Source: an uncultured Acidobacteriota bacterium
Lineage (GTDB): Bacteria; Acidobacteriota; Thermoanaerobaculia; UBA5066
Reading direction: 5' to 3'
Assembly (NCBI GenBank): GCA_937902605.1
Contig: CALFNC010000143.1
Location: forward strand, 1 to 6,684
Length of the DNA stretch: 6,684 bases
The position numbers and the translations under genes were made by a program. Numbering within the stretch: the first letter of the stretch is position 1; each line of letters begins with the position of its first letter. Below the pieces are notes generated by a model. That model saw nothing but the letters and a program-made list of their open reading frames with translations, made no database searches and was not told the DNA's origin. Below, piece by piece: positions 1 to 6,677 of the stretch.

Positions 1-2054
1 AAGAAGAACGCGACGCTCGCCAGGACGGCACCGAGGAACGGCTCGCGCAGCTTCTCTCCCCGGCGGCCGAGGACGAGGGGCGCGCCGAGGAAGACGGCGT
101 AAACGAACGCCGTGAAGAGAAGACGGCCGCTCCAGGTGGCCACCGGCTGCGGTGCCGTCCAGGCGTTCACGGCGATGAAGGCCGGAGCCATCGCGACCAG
201 CGGGAGGACGTGCCACCCGGTCTGCCACGAGAGCGCGACCGCCGCGAGAAGGAAGAGTAGGTGGGCCCCGATCAGGAACTCCAGCGACGGCCCGACGGGC
301 GGGTGCGCCGCCGCGACGATCGCCACGCATTGGCCCAGGAGGAGGGCGACGGCGGGCGCCGCCGCGAAGGGCCCTTCCGCCATGCCGGGGCCGCTGCGCC
401 CGCGCCGCCCGGCCGCCCACAGACCCGCGAAGGCCAGACCCACGAGGAGGAGGGCTTCTCCGATGTCGACCCTCGACCAGGCGGCCCTCCCGGCCGCTCC
501 CTCCAGGACCAGGAGGACGAGGCCCGACGCGCCAATCGCCGCCGCAAAGACGTGCCCGCGGCGGACGACGAGCGCCGCTACGCCGATCGCGAGGTCGAGG
601 ACGAAGAGGACGCCGAAGACGAGACCAGGCTCCGCGGTCCTCGGCTCGAGGTACACGAGGGTCGGGATCGTGAACAGGAGGAGCGGCGCCGCGATCGCCG
701 CCAGCGTCCACGGCTCCTCGAGGAGATCGTCGCCAGCCACGCGCTCGTGGCCCGTCCGGGACGGATGCGCCGCGATCCGCTCGGCGAGGAACGGCGCCCC
801 GAGGAAGAAGAGGACGAACACCATCACCGCTCCGAGGACGGCGGGCCAGGCGGCCGGCGTCCACGAGAGGCCGAGCCAGACGGCGAAGACGATCAGGGTC
901 GAGGCCGCCCCGGCGACGTGGAGAAGAGCCGGGCCCCGCCAGAGCGCCACTGCGAGGAGGCCGGCATCGAGGAGGAAGAGGAATCCAAAGAGGAGGTCGA
1001 ACCGGGCGCCGTAGGCCGGGACGGCGGCAAGGTAGAGGGCGAACGCGAACGGGACGAGGCCGGAGAACGTCGCGGCCCGGGTGAACCGACGCTCCGCATC
1101 GTCGGCGTTCTCCCTCCGTCTTCCGAAGGCCAGCGTGGCAAAGCCGAGGAGCGGGAAAACGAGGAAGATCGCGATCGCCACCGGGAGCTTGCCCGCGGTG
1201 AGGAACTTCCACACCCACGCCCACTGGTAGATCGTGGTCAGGACGATCGCAAGGGCGGAGAGGACCGGCCACCGCTTCCGGTGCGCCACCCAGGCGAGGC
1301 CCGCGGAGAGAAGCAGCAGGTACCCGAACAATTCCAGCGGCTGGTCCTCGCCGGTCGACAGGAGAGCCGGCGTGGCAAAGCCGCCGAGGAGGCCGAGAAG
1401 CGCGATGAAGAGCGAATCGCGGCGAATCGAGAGGGCGACCGCGACGGCCGCCACGAGGGCGAGCGCCAGGAAGGTCCCGGCCACCGGCAGAAGTTTCCAG
1501 AGGGCGTGCGCTGCGAAGAAGGTCGAGAAGAGGATGGCGATCGCGGCGCCGTCGAGGGCGTTGGCGGTCGTGGCGTAGCGGCGCGCCGCCTTCAGCTCGC
1601 AGACGACGAGGAGCGCGACGCCGGTGACGAGCCCGATCGCCATCCGGATCGGCGGGCTGAGCCAACCCTGCTGGATCGAGTAGCCGAGGAAGTAGAGCGC
1701 CCCCGTCACGAGGCAGATCCCGGCGAGCCATGAGAAGAGCTTGACGCCGACCAGCCCCTCCCAGTCGAACGCCGGCTTCGGGGCGGGCGGCGTTGCCGGC
1801 GGCCGAGTGGCGGAAGCCGGTGGCGCGACGTCGGTCGGAGCGTCCACCGCCCGCTCTCCCGGCGACTCCCGGAACTCACGGATCTCGCGCTTGAGAGCCA
1901 AAAGCTGCTGGTCGACCCGTTCGCCCGCCTTTTTCACACCCTCGAGCTCGAGGTCCAACGCGTCGGCCCGGCGTCGGGCGCCCAGTGCCACGACGAGTGC
2001 GGCAATCGGCATCCCGAGGATCGCCGCTACGATCAGCAGTCCGAGCACTTCCAT
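1..2054 (-). CDS. DUF2339 family polytopic membrane protein (C-terminus beyond window)
   Basis: A 684-codon open frame starts at the ATG at 2054 and runs off the left edge with no stop, so the C-terminus is missing; family members are, from memory, often 800-1000 residues. Seen in the sequence: an N-terminal membrane helix (about residues 2-25), a charged stretch likely to form a coiled coil (about 28-65), a Pro/Ala-rich linker (about 72-95), then DWEGLVGVKLFSWLAG at 97-112, which opens a long run of hydrophobic helices. GGFATPALLSTG (224-235) followed by LFGYLLLLSAGL (242-253) is the hallmark of DUF2339 (PF10101). The start is supported by a GGGAGG ribosome binding site 6 bases upstream. The function of this family is unknown; it is an inner-membrane protein. 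It is the last visible gene of the minus-strand series, 70 bases after the cation transporter. The family call is firm from these motifs, but no biochemical role can be given. Confidence 0.88.
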   Translation of the reverse strand, partial: MEVLGLLIVAAILGMPIAALVVALGARRRADALDLELEGVKKAGERVDQQLLALKREIREFRESPGERAVDAPTDVAPPASATRPPATPPAPKPAFDWEGLVGVKLFSWLAGICLVTGALYFLGYSIQQGWLSPPIRMAIGLVTGVALLVVCELKAARRYATTANALDGAAIAILFSTFFAAHALWKLLPVAGTFLALALVAAVAVALSIRRDSLFIALLGLLGGFATPALLSTGEDQPLELFGYLLLLSAGLAWVAHRKRWPVLSALAIVLTTIYQWAWVWKFLTAGKLPVAIAIFLVFPLLGFATLAFGRRRENADDAERRFTRAATFSGLVPFAFALYLAAVPAYGARFDLLFGFLFLLDAGLLAVALWRGPALLHVAGAASTLIVFAVWLGLSWTPAAWPAVLGAVMVFVLFFLGAPFLAERIAAHPSRTGHERVAGDDLLEEPWTLAAIAAPLLLFTIPTLVYLEPRTAEPGLVFGVLFVLDLAIGVAALVVRRGHVFAAAIGASGLVLLVLEGAAGRAAWSRVDIGEALLLVGLAFAGLWAAGRRGRSGPGMAEGPFAAAPAVALLLGQCVAIVAAAHPPVGPSLEFLIGAHLLFLLAAVALSWQTGWHVLPLVAMAPAFIAVNAWTAPQPVATWSGRLLFTAFVYAVFLGAPLVLGRRGEKLREPFLGAVLASVAFF

Positions 2055-2060
2055 GAGCGG

Positions 2061-2066
2061 CCTCCC
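2061..2066 (-). promoter_or_regulatory. Ribosome binding site of the DUF2339 gene
   Basis: GGGAGG on the minus strand, 6 bases before the ATG at 2054. It fixes the start and shows that the gene has its own strong initiation signal after the 70-base gap. Confidence 0.7.
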
Positions 2067-2124
2067 TGTTCGCGCCGCGCCGATGGGACGTACCCGGCGG
2101 TCGCCGCGGCGAATTCCCGAGGGC

Positions 2125-3069
2125 TTACGGAGCCTCCCGGCCGTCGAGACTCTGGTCGTTCCAGGAGATCGGGTCCTCGAACGGCTCGAGGTGCGTGAGG
2201 ACGGTGGCGTAGGGGATCGCCACGCCGACCGCAGCCTCGATCTCCTCGCAGAGGTCGTGCCCCTTCTGCACCGTCCAGATCCCGGGGACCAGGACGTGCA
2301 TCTCGAGGAACCGGCGGCGCCCGGCGACACGGGTTCGGACCGCGTGGATCATCACGCCGCGGTCCCGGTACTCCTCGAGAACGGCGTTCACGTTCTGCCG
2401 GTCCTCCATCGAGATCGCGGCATCGAGGAGACCGTGCCCGGTCTCCAGGAGAATCTTCGCGGCCATCCATACGATGTTCGTCGCGACGACCAGCGCGACG
2501 ATCGGGTCGACGAGCAGCCACCCCGTCAGCTTCACGAGGACGACGCCAACGAGGACACCGCCCGAGGTCCAGACGTCCGTGAAAAGGTGGTGCGCATCGG
2601 CGCGCAGGGTGATCGAGGAGAGCCGTTTCCCGGCCCGGAGGAGGAGCAGGGCCACGCCGCCGTTGATCCCGGTCGCGACGAGGGAGATTCCGAGACCGGT
2701 CCAGACGTTCGTGAGCGGCTGCGGGTCCTGGATGCGGCCCCAGGCCGCAAGCGCGATGCTGACCGCCGCACCCAGGATCGCCAGCCCCTCGAATCCGCTG
2801 GCGAAATATTCGGCCTTCGAGTGCCCGAAGGCGTGCTCCTCGTCGGCCGGCTGCTTGGCGAGGGTGAGCGCCCAGAGGGCGACCAGAGCCGCGAGGATAT
2901 TGACGATCGACTCGATGGCGTCCGAGAGGAGGCCGATCGAGCCGGTCATGTGGTAGGCCCCGAACTTCAGGACCAGCGTCGTGAGCCCCGCAGCGATCGA
3001 GAGGCATGCGTACGCCGTCGCGGGAGGGGCCGAAACCGGCGGGGCGCCCGTGGCGGCGGTCGCGGACAC
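2125..3069 (-). CDS. Cation diffusion facilitator (CDF) family divalent metal transporter
   Basis: This 314-residue protein is a CDF exporter (COG0053, YiiP/FieF-like), which moves Zn, Fe, Mn or similar divalent ions across the inner membrane, usually by proton antiport. Six helices fill roughly residues 20-215, followed by the cytoplasmic metal-binding domain (about 220-300). Aligned by eye to YiiP, helix 5 keeps HxxxD (H161, D165), the loop has PADEEHAFGH (74-83, equivalent to the YiiP D68/H75 region), and the C-terminal domain keeps H242, H258, H271 and H293 with E295 in place of the acidic partner. Helix 2 has E53 and N57 where YiiP has Asp and Asp, so metal specificity may differ. The start is GTG: an in-frame TGA lies only three codons upstream and the next in-frame ATG (residue 41) would remove helix 1. 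No Shine-Dalgarno is visible. It begins 29 bases after the MFS stop, so coupling to that gene is possible. Family certain, substrate not. Confidence 0.93.
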   Translation of the reverse strand: MSATAATGAPPVSAPPATAYACLSIAAGLTTLVLKFGAYHMTGSIGLLSDAIESIVNILAALVALWALTLAKQPADEEHAFGHSKAEYFASGFEGLAILGAAVSIALAAWGRIQDPQPLTNVWTGLGISLVATGINGGVALLLLRAGKRLSSITLRADAHHLFTDVWTSGGVLVGVVLVKLTGWLLVDPIVALVVATNIVWMAAKILLETGHGLLDAAISMEDRQNVNAVLEEYRDRGVMIHAVRTRVAGRRRFLEMHVLVPGIWTVQKGHDLCEEIEAAVGVAIPYATVLTHLEPFEDPISWNDQSLDGREAP

Positions 3070-3098
3070 GATTTTTCAGGCTAGCATGAAATGAGTTC

Positions 3099-4370
3099 TC
3101 ATCCTGGCGCCTGTTTCGTGGATGCCCGGTAGTCGCGGATGACTGGCGTGACCGCCGCCACGACGGCCGCAAGAGCGATCGTAAGGACCCCGCCCGACAC
3201 GACCGAGACGGTGGCACCCAGCGCGACCGGAAGGAAGAGCGACGCCACCAACCCCGCCTCCAGCTCGCCGAGCTGCGGCCCCCCCATGAAGAAGATCATG
3301 TTGACGGAGGTCATCCGCCCCCTCAGCTCGTCCGGCGTGATCAGCTGGCGGAGGGTGACCCGGACCACGGTGGAGAAGAGATCGGAGAGCCCCACCGCCG
3401 CGAGGGCCAGGAGCGTGAGGGGGTAGCTCCGCGAGAGGCCGAATACCACGGTCGCCAGGCCGTAGGCTGCGACCGACCAGAGGAGGATCCTTCCCTGCCG
3501 GTCGGGAAGGGGCCTCAGCGACGTGAAAAGCGACCCCACTAGGGCTCCGGCAGCCGGGGCCGCGGCCAGCGTGCCGTAGCCGGCCGGTCCGACCTTCAGG
3601 ACCTGATCCGCGAAGATCGGGAGGAGCGAGAGCGCACCCGAGAAGAACGTGGCGAAGAAGTCGAGTGTCATCGTCCAGACCATCGCCGGGGTCCGGAAAA
3701 CGAACCGGAGCCCTTCCCGGAGCGACTCCGCCACGCTGACTGGGCGTCTTCCGTCCTCGGCCACGGCGCCGGACGTCCGCATCATGGCGAGGACCACCAG
3801 GACCGCCAGGAACGAGAGGGCGTTGAGGAGGTAGATGATTGCCACGCCACGCCGGCCGGCCGTCCCGAAACCCGCGATCAACAGCCCGGCGAGGCCGGGG
3901 CCCGCGATCATCGAAGTATGAAACATCGTCAGGTTCAGGGCGATCGCGCCCGGGAGAACCTCACGGGGGACGAGACGGGGGACGAGGGCGTTCCGCGCTG
4001 GGTTGTCGAAGGCGGTTGCCGCCGCGGAGACCGCCGTCAGAAGGTAGAGCCAGTGTGTCGTCTCGGCGTGAAAGAAGGTCAGCCCGGAGAGGGCGATCGC
4101 CGCGAGCGTCATCACGCTCTGCGAGACGAGGAGGACACCCCGGCGGTCGCGACGGTCGGCGACAACCCCGCCCCAGAGCGAGAAGACGATCACCGGGACG
4201 ACCCGGACGAGGCCGAGGAGGCCGAGCGCCAGGGGCGATCCCGTGAGCAGGTAGACGTGCCAGTTGATGGCCACGACCTGCATCTGGGAGCCGGTCAGGG
4301 AGACGAGCTGTGCGCCCCATAGCCTCCGGAAGTCCAGGAACCTCAGAGCGTGGTATGGACGGTGGTTCAT
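3099..4370 (-). CDS. MFS exporter, MFS_3 / EntS-like family
   Basis: A 423-residue major facilitator superfamily protein with about 12 hydrophobic segments, the usual length for the family. MFS motif A is seen after helix 2 (GGVVADRRDRRG, 67-78), and FDNPARNALVPRLVP (121-135) is typical of the MFS_3 group (PF05977), which includes the enterobactin exporter EntS and macrolide-efflux-like proteins. GPGLAGLLIAGFG (157-169) resembles the antiporter motif C of helix 5. It is therefore most likely a proton-driven exporter of a small organic molecule in the inner membrane; the substrate cannot be read from the sequence. The ATG at 4370 gives the expected short N-terminus before the first helix (FLDFRRLWGAQLVSL, 11-25), although the ribosome binding site is weak. 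Upstream, dodecin ends 69 bases away; downstream, the cation transporter starts after 29 bases. No siderophore biosynthesis gene is visible, so a siderophore role should not be assumed. Confidence 0.9.
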   Translation of the reverse strand: MNHRPYHALRFLDFRRLWGAQLVSLTGSQMQVVAINWHVYLLTGSPLALGLLGLVRVVPVIVFSLWGGVVADRRDRRGVLLVSQSVMTLAAIALSGLTFFHAETTHWLYLLTAVSAAATAFDNPARNALVPRLVPREVLPGAIALNLTMFHTSMIAGPGLAGLLIAGFGTAGRRGVAIIYLLNALSFLAVLVVLAMMRTSGAVAEDGRRPVSVAESLREGLRFVFRTPAMVWTMTLDFFATFFSGALSLLPIFADQVLKVGPAGYGTLAAAPAAGALVGSLFTSLRPLPDRQGRILLWSVAAYGLATVVFGLSRSYPLTLLALAAVGLSDLFSTVVRVTLRQLITPDELRGRMTSVNMIFFMGGPQLGELEAGLVASLFLPVALGATVSVVSGGVLTIALAAVVAAVTPVIRDYRASTKQAPG

Positions 4371-4398
4371 CGGGAGCTCGCGGCGTTCACGGCGTTCA

Positions 4399-4415
4399 CG
4401 GCGGCCGCCCCGCCG
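4399..4415. repeat. GC-rich inverted repeat between dodecin and MFS genes
   Basis: CGGCGG and CCGCCG (6 base pairs) flank a 5-base spacer in the 69-base gap. No T-run follows on the minus strand, so it is not a standard intrinsic terminator. It could be a transcript-stabilising or attenuating hairpin, or chance in GC-rich DNA. Next to it, at 4381-4398, the 9-base unit CGGCGTTCA occurs twice in tandem. Confidence 0.3.
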
Positions 4416-4439
4416 GCGACAGGGCGCGGAGCCGACCGG

Positions 4440-4649
4440 TCAGGCGCGATCGATTTTGAACCCGATCTTGATCGTCACCTGGAACTCGGCGACCGCGCCG
4501 TCCTTGATCCGGCCGCGCTCCTCGACCACCTCGAACCATGACATGTTTCGGATGGTCTTCGAGGCCTCCGTCACGGCGCTTTTCACCGCCTCCGCGAAAC
4601 TGACCGGGGAGGTCCCCACGACCTCGACCTTCTTGTACAGGTTGCTCAT
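4440..4649 (-). CDS. Dodecin, small flavin-binding protein
   Basis: At 69 residues this has the full length of bacterial dodecins, which assemble into a hollow dodecamer that binds flavins (FMN, riboflavin or lumichrome-type ligands) in stacked pairs and is thought to store or buffer flavin in the cytoplasm. Seen: YKKVEVVGTSPVSFAEAV (5-22) covering strand 1 and the helix start; ASKTIRNMSWFEVVEERG (29-46) with W38, the residue that stacks on the isoalloxazine ring in known dodecins, and R45; and FQVTIKIGFKID (56-67) forming the last strand, with Q57 at the usual flavin-contacting Gln position. Start at the ATG at 4649, supported by AAGAGGA 7 bases upstream. It is the first gene of the minus-strand series and is followed by the MFS exporter after 69 bases. 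A possible -10 box lies about 43 bases upstream. Identification is near certain; its link to the transporters is only positional. Confidence 0.96.
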   Translation of the reverse strand: MSNLYKKVEVVGTSPVSFAEAVKSAVTEASKTIRNMSWFEVVEERGRIKDGAVAEFQVTIKIGFKIDRA

Positions 4650-4656
4650 TGCGAAA

Positions 4657-4663
4657 TCCTCTT
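4657..4663 (-). promoter_or_regulatory. Ribosome binding site of dodecin
   Basis: AAGAGGA on the minus strand with a 7-base spacer to the ATG at 4649. It confirms the dodecin start. Confidence 0.65.
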
Positions 4664-4684
4664 TCTGAGACTACGTTTCGACTC

Positions 4685-4889
4685 TGCGAGGATTGTAGTC
4701 CGGGCGGCCGGGAATCTCGCGGCCGAGCTGAAGATGAGCTTCGGCGTTGACTCCACGCTCATCCCGGGCTCCGGCGGCGTCTTCGACGTCGTCGTGGATG
4801 GCCGGAAGGTCTTCTCCAAGAGAGAGACCGGCCGCTTTCCAGACCCTGGCGAGATCACGAAATTGCTGGGCGCTTCGAAGGCCCGCTGA
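4685..4889 (+). pseudogene. Rdx / SelW-like (SelT/SelW/SelH family) protein, frameshifted remnant
   Basis: The plus strand from about 4701 to the TGA at 4887-4889 encodes the body and C-terminus of a Rdx-family protein, small thioredoxin-fold proteins presumed to act in redox reactions through an N-terminal CxxC or CxxU. Seen: RAAGNLAAEL (4701-4730), then LIPGSGGVFDVVVDG and FSKRETGRFPDPGEI, which match the family's conserved GG-VFEV-VDG and FSK-TGRFP blocks. The Cys pair is absent in this frame, where residues around 4677-4700 read FDSARIVV. Cys-Glu-Asp-Cys is encoded at 4685-4696 in a different frame. Family members usually have about four residues between the second Cys and the Arg; here only 4 bases separate them, consistent with loss of 8 bases. 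No ATG, GTG or TTG in the body frame lies before 4734, which would give only 51 residues. A short real gene from 4734, or a sequencing error in an intact gene, remains possible. It is the only plus-strand gene and converges on the FadL-family gene, 18 bases away. Confidence 0.6.
4692..4697 (-). promoter_or_regulatory. Possible -10 box for the dodecin gene
   Basis: TACAAT on the minus strand, one mismatch from TATAAT, in a locally less GC-rich patch. A transcript from here would have a leader of roughly 35 bases before dodecin. No good -35 hexamer is present at 16-18 bases upstream, so the call is weak. It lies within the remnant Rdx reading frame on the other strand. Confidence 0.25.
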
Positions 4890-4907
4890 AGACCCCGAAT
4901 CGTTCGC

Positions 4908-6176
4908 TCAGAAGCCGAACGAGAAGCCGAGCTCGAAGTCCCACTGGTCCATCGTCAGCGAGATGGTCTGCTTGCCGGGAACCTCCAGCGGATTCGGCCC
5001 GGTTACGGTCTTCGAGAAGGCGCGGATCACCGAGAGGTTCAGCTTGTTCCCCTTCGACATCTGGTACGAGGCGCCGACCGTCGCGTGCTGCTCGATGACG
5101 CCGGGGGCGAGAATGTTGAAGAGGACCTCCGACTCCGGGATCGGCTGCTTGCCTGTGGCGTAGCCGGCGCGGAGCGTCAAGGCGTCGGTCGCCTTCCACT
5201 GGAGACCGAACTTGTAGACGGTCATGTCCTGCCAGCCGAAGCCGGCGCCGCCATCATCGCCCAGGCGGGCCTGCATCAGGTTCGGGAGCATCGGGCTGCC
5301 GACGGAGGCTTCCTTGGAGAAGTAGATCTGCTGGACGTCAAAGGCGAACGTGATCGCCTCGGTCGGGTGGAGCGCAAGACCGACGGTCCAGTTCGCCGGG
5401 TCGTCGAAGTAGCCATGCTCGGCGAAGAGACCAGCGTATTCCTTCAGCTTCCCGTACTTGACCTCCGTCTGGTAAGACGCGCCGACCGAGAGCCACGGCG
5501 TCCAGTTCCCCATGTAGCCGATCCGGCCGCCGTAGCCGAACGAGGTCGCGTAGCCGTTGCCCGTCAGCTTGGTCGGGTCGGAGGAGAAGTTGCCGAACGC
5601 CTCGATCCCGTATGCCTTGAATCGCTGCCAGGAGATCATCGGGCTGATCCCGACGGAATGGTTTTCGCCGAACTTGTGGGCCCACGTTGGGACCACGTAG
5701 AACTTACCCATATCGACGCCGGCCGGCTTCGACCCGTAGAAGACCGCGGCGTCGTAGGTCGTGTTCATCCCGCCGTTGCCGTAGATCGAGATACCGATCG
5801 AGTCGTTCTTCGACACCATCCAGTTCGCGCCCAGGTTCGGGACGAGGAAGATGCGCGTATCGCTCCGGACCGTCCCCGGAGCCAGGCCGAACGTGCCCGG
5901 GTAACCGGACGGGTTGCCCGTCACCGTGAATTCGCGGTCGGGGCTGAAGACCGCCAGACCGAGGTCGTAGCCCTGGCCGACGAAGACCATGGCCGCAGGA
6001 TTGGTTGCGGCTGCGATGGTGTTCGTCGGGAACGCCACGCCCGTGCCACCCATCCCCTTCGAGACCGTACCGTAGCCCAACATGAAGTAGCCGTCCGTCG
6101 CCAGCGCGACGTTCGGAATCGCCGTCAGGAGACACACCACCAACATCGCGACAAAAGCCGCCCGATTCCTGTTCAT
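4908..6176 (-). CDS. FadL/OMPP1/TodX family outer-membrane transport protein
   Basis: A 422-residue protein, close to E. coli FadL in length. It begins with a Sec signal peptide: basic MNRNR, a hydrophobic core at 6-20, and likely cleavage after NVALA (residue 26) before TDGYF. The region at 40-65 (KGMGGTGVAFPTNTIAAATN followed by PAAMVF) matches the N-terminal hatch segment of FadL proteins with its conserved Asn-Pro-Ala. The rest alternates polar and aromatic residues in the manner of beta strands, and the protein ends in FELGFSFGF with a terminal Phe, the signal read by the BAM assembly machinery. The family carries hydrophobic compounds such as long-chain fatty acids or aromatic hydrocarbons across the outer membrane; the substrate is not determined here. 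AGGGAGGAG just before the ATG at 6176 supports the start. It follows the rhodanese-like gene by 27 bases and probably shares its transcript. Cys15 in the signal peptide is not in a good lipobox (LVVC), so it is not a lipoprotein. Confidence 0.92.
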   Translation of the reverse strand: MNRNRAAFVAMLVVCLLTAIPNVALATDGYFMLGYGTVSKGMGGTGVAFPTNTIAAATNPAAMVFVGQGYDLGLAVFSPDREFTVTGNPSGYPGTFGLAPGTVRSDTRIFLVPNLGANWMVSKNDSIGISIYGNGGMNTTYDAAVFYGSKPAGVDMGKFYVVPTWAHKFGENHSVGISPMISWQRFKAYGIEAFGNFSSDPTKLTGNGYATSFGYGGRIGYMGNWTPWLSVGASYQTEVKYGKLKEYAGLFAEHGYFDDPANWTVGLALHPTEAITFAFDVQQIYFSKEASVGSPMLPNLMQARLGDDGGAGFGWQDMTVYKFGLQWKATDALTLRAGYATGKQPIPESEVLFNILAPGVIEQHATVGASYQMSKGNKLNLSVIRAFSKTVTGPNPLEVPGKQTISLTMDQWDFELGFSFGF

Positions 6177-6178
6177 GA

Positions 6179-6187
6179 CTCCTCCCT
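6179..6187 (-). promoter_or_regulatory. Ribosome binding site of the FadL-family gene
   Basis: AGGGAGGAG on the minus strand ends 2 bases before the ATG at 6176; its GGAGG core is 4 bases away. It is the strongest Shine-Dalgarno in the window and suggests high expression of the outer-membrane protein. Confidence 0.65.
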
Positions 6188-6203
6188 CTTTCTCAGCGGC
6201 CGC

Positions 6204-6677
6204 TCAGCAGCCGCCACCCTTCTTTGGAGCCGCCGCGGCTCCAGCTGACGTCTTGATGTCGACCTTGACCGACTCCGGAGCGCTCCGGACGCCGGTGAAT
6301 CGCTGATAGAGCGCGTTCTTCAGGCGGTACTCCGCGACGAGGACCGGCGTCGCCTCCGTCGGCGTTGCCGGTTTCAGCAGATACGCCGCCTGGAATCCCT
6401 CGTACCCCCCCTGAAGGACGGCGACCTTTCCGCCGAACTTCCTGGCCCCGTCCGGAATCGCGGTCAGCTCCTTCTGGCCATAGAGGACGAGCGTCCGGCC
6501 CGGTGCCTGCTGGGCCAGGAAGTCATCGGCCTTGGCTCCGCCGGGGAGCGCGATGGCCCCGGGGATCCGGTCCTTGGCCGCCACTCCCTCGCCACGGACG
6601 TCGACGAGCCACAGACCCTCCGGAGCGCTCACGAGCTGCGCCGCGAGGGTCGACGGCCCGATCCGCTCGACCGGCAT
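6204..6677 (-). CDS. Rhodanese-like domain protein lacking the catalytic Cys, with C-terminal GGGC (start uncertain)
   Basis: A 157-residue reading with a single rhodanese-like domain (about 5-100). Seen: the early IGPSTLAAQL helix, LWLVDVRGEG (22-31) with the family Asp-Val-Arg, RIPGAIALPGG (37-47) at the usual pre-loop position, LVLYGQKE (63-70), and VLQGGYEGFQAAY (87-99) at the usual GG-W/F end. Active rhodaneses have a Cys directly after the V-Y strand; here it is Gly67, so sulfur transfer by the classical route is not expected. A roughly 55-residue tail follows, with AEYRLKNALYQRFTG (115-129), an Ala-rich stretch, and a terminal PKKGGGC whose Cys157 is the only Cys. The ATG at 6677 is close to the domain start and has no proper ribosome binding site (GGAG abuts it). 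The frame stays open to the window edge, so the true start, perhaps with a signal peptide or another domain, may lie outside. It precedes the FadL-family gene by 27 bases. Fold call good; function unknown. Confidence 0.82.
   Translation of the reverse strand: MPVERIGPSTLAAQLVSAPEGLWLVDVRGEGVAAKDRIPGAIALPGGAKADDFLAQQAPGRTLVLYGQKELTAIPDGARKFGGKVAVLQGGYEGFQAAYLLKPATPTEATPVLVAEYRLKNALYQRFTGVRSAPESVKVDIKTSAGAAAAPKKGGGC

Noticed and set aside
261..1733. A 490-residue plus-strand open frame
   Set aside because: It is exactly antisense in register to the DUF2339 gene, is extremely rich in Arg, Glu and Gly with no domain or membrane pattern, and is the expected shadow of a GC-rich gene poor in Leu TTA/CTA and Ser TCA codons.
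1741..3084. A 447-residue plus-strand open frame
   Set aside because: It spans the antisense of the CDF gene and the DUF2339 N-terminus, with low-complexity Arg/Asp/Glu composition and no family resemblance.
2033..3217. A 394-residue minus-strand open frame overlapping the CDF gene
   Set aside because: It is out of frame with the clear CDF protein, Arg/Pro/Gly-rich, and spans the boundary of two well-supported genes.
4685..4700. Selenocysteine (UGA) in the Rdx motif
   Set aside because: No in-frame TGA occurs at the expected position; the shifted frame reads Cys-x-x-Cys, so nothing supports a selenoprotein here.
4646..4858. A 70-residue minus-strand open frame upstream of dodecin
   Set aside because: It lies opposite the Rdx remnant, whose plus-strand reading matches a known family; the minus reading has no motif and overlaps the dodecin start.
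4868..4884. Hairpin GGGC ... GCCC around the palindrome CTTCGAAG as a terminator for the FadL-family gene
   Set aside because: The stem is short with an unpaired base, lies within the Rdx coding remnant, and has no T-run on the minus strand.
5085..6248. A 387-residue plus-strand open frame
   Set aside because: It is a shadow of the FadL-family gene, Arg/Val/Asp-rich without recognisable motifs; the minus-strand reading has a signal peptide, family motifs and a ribosome binding site.
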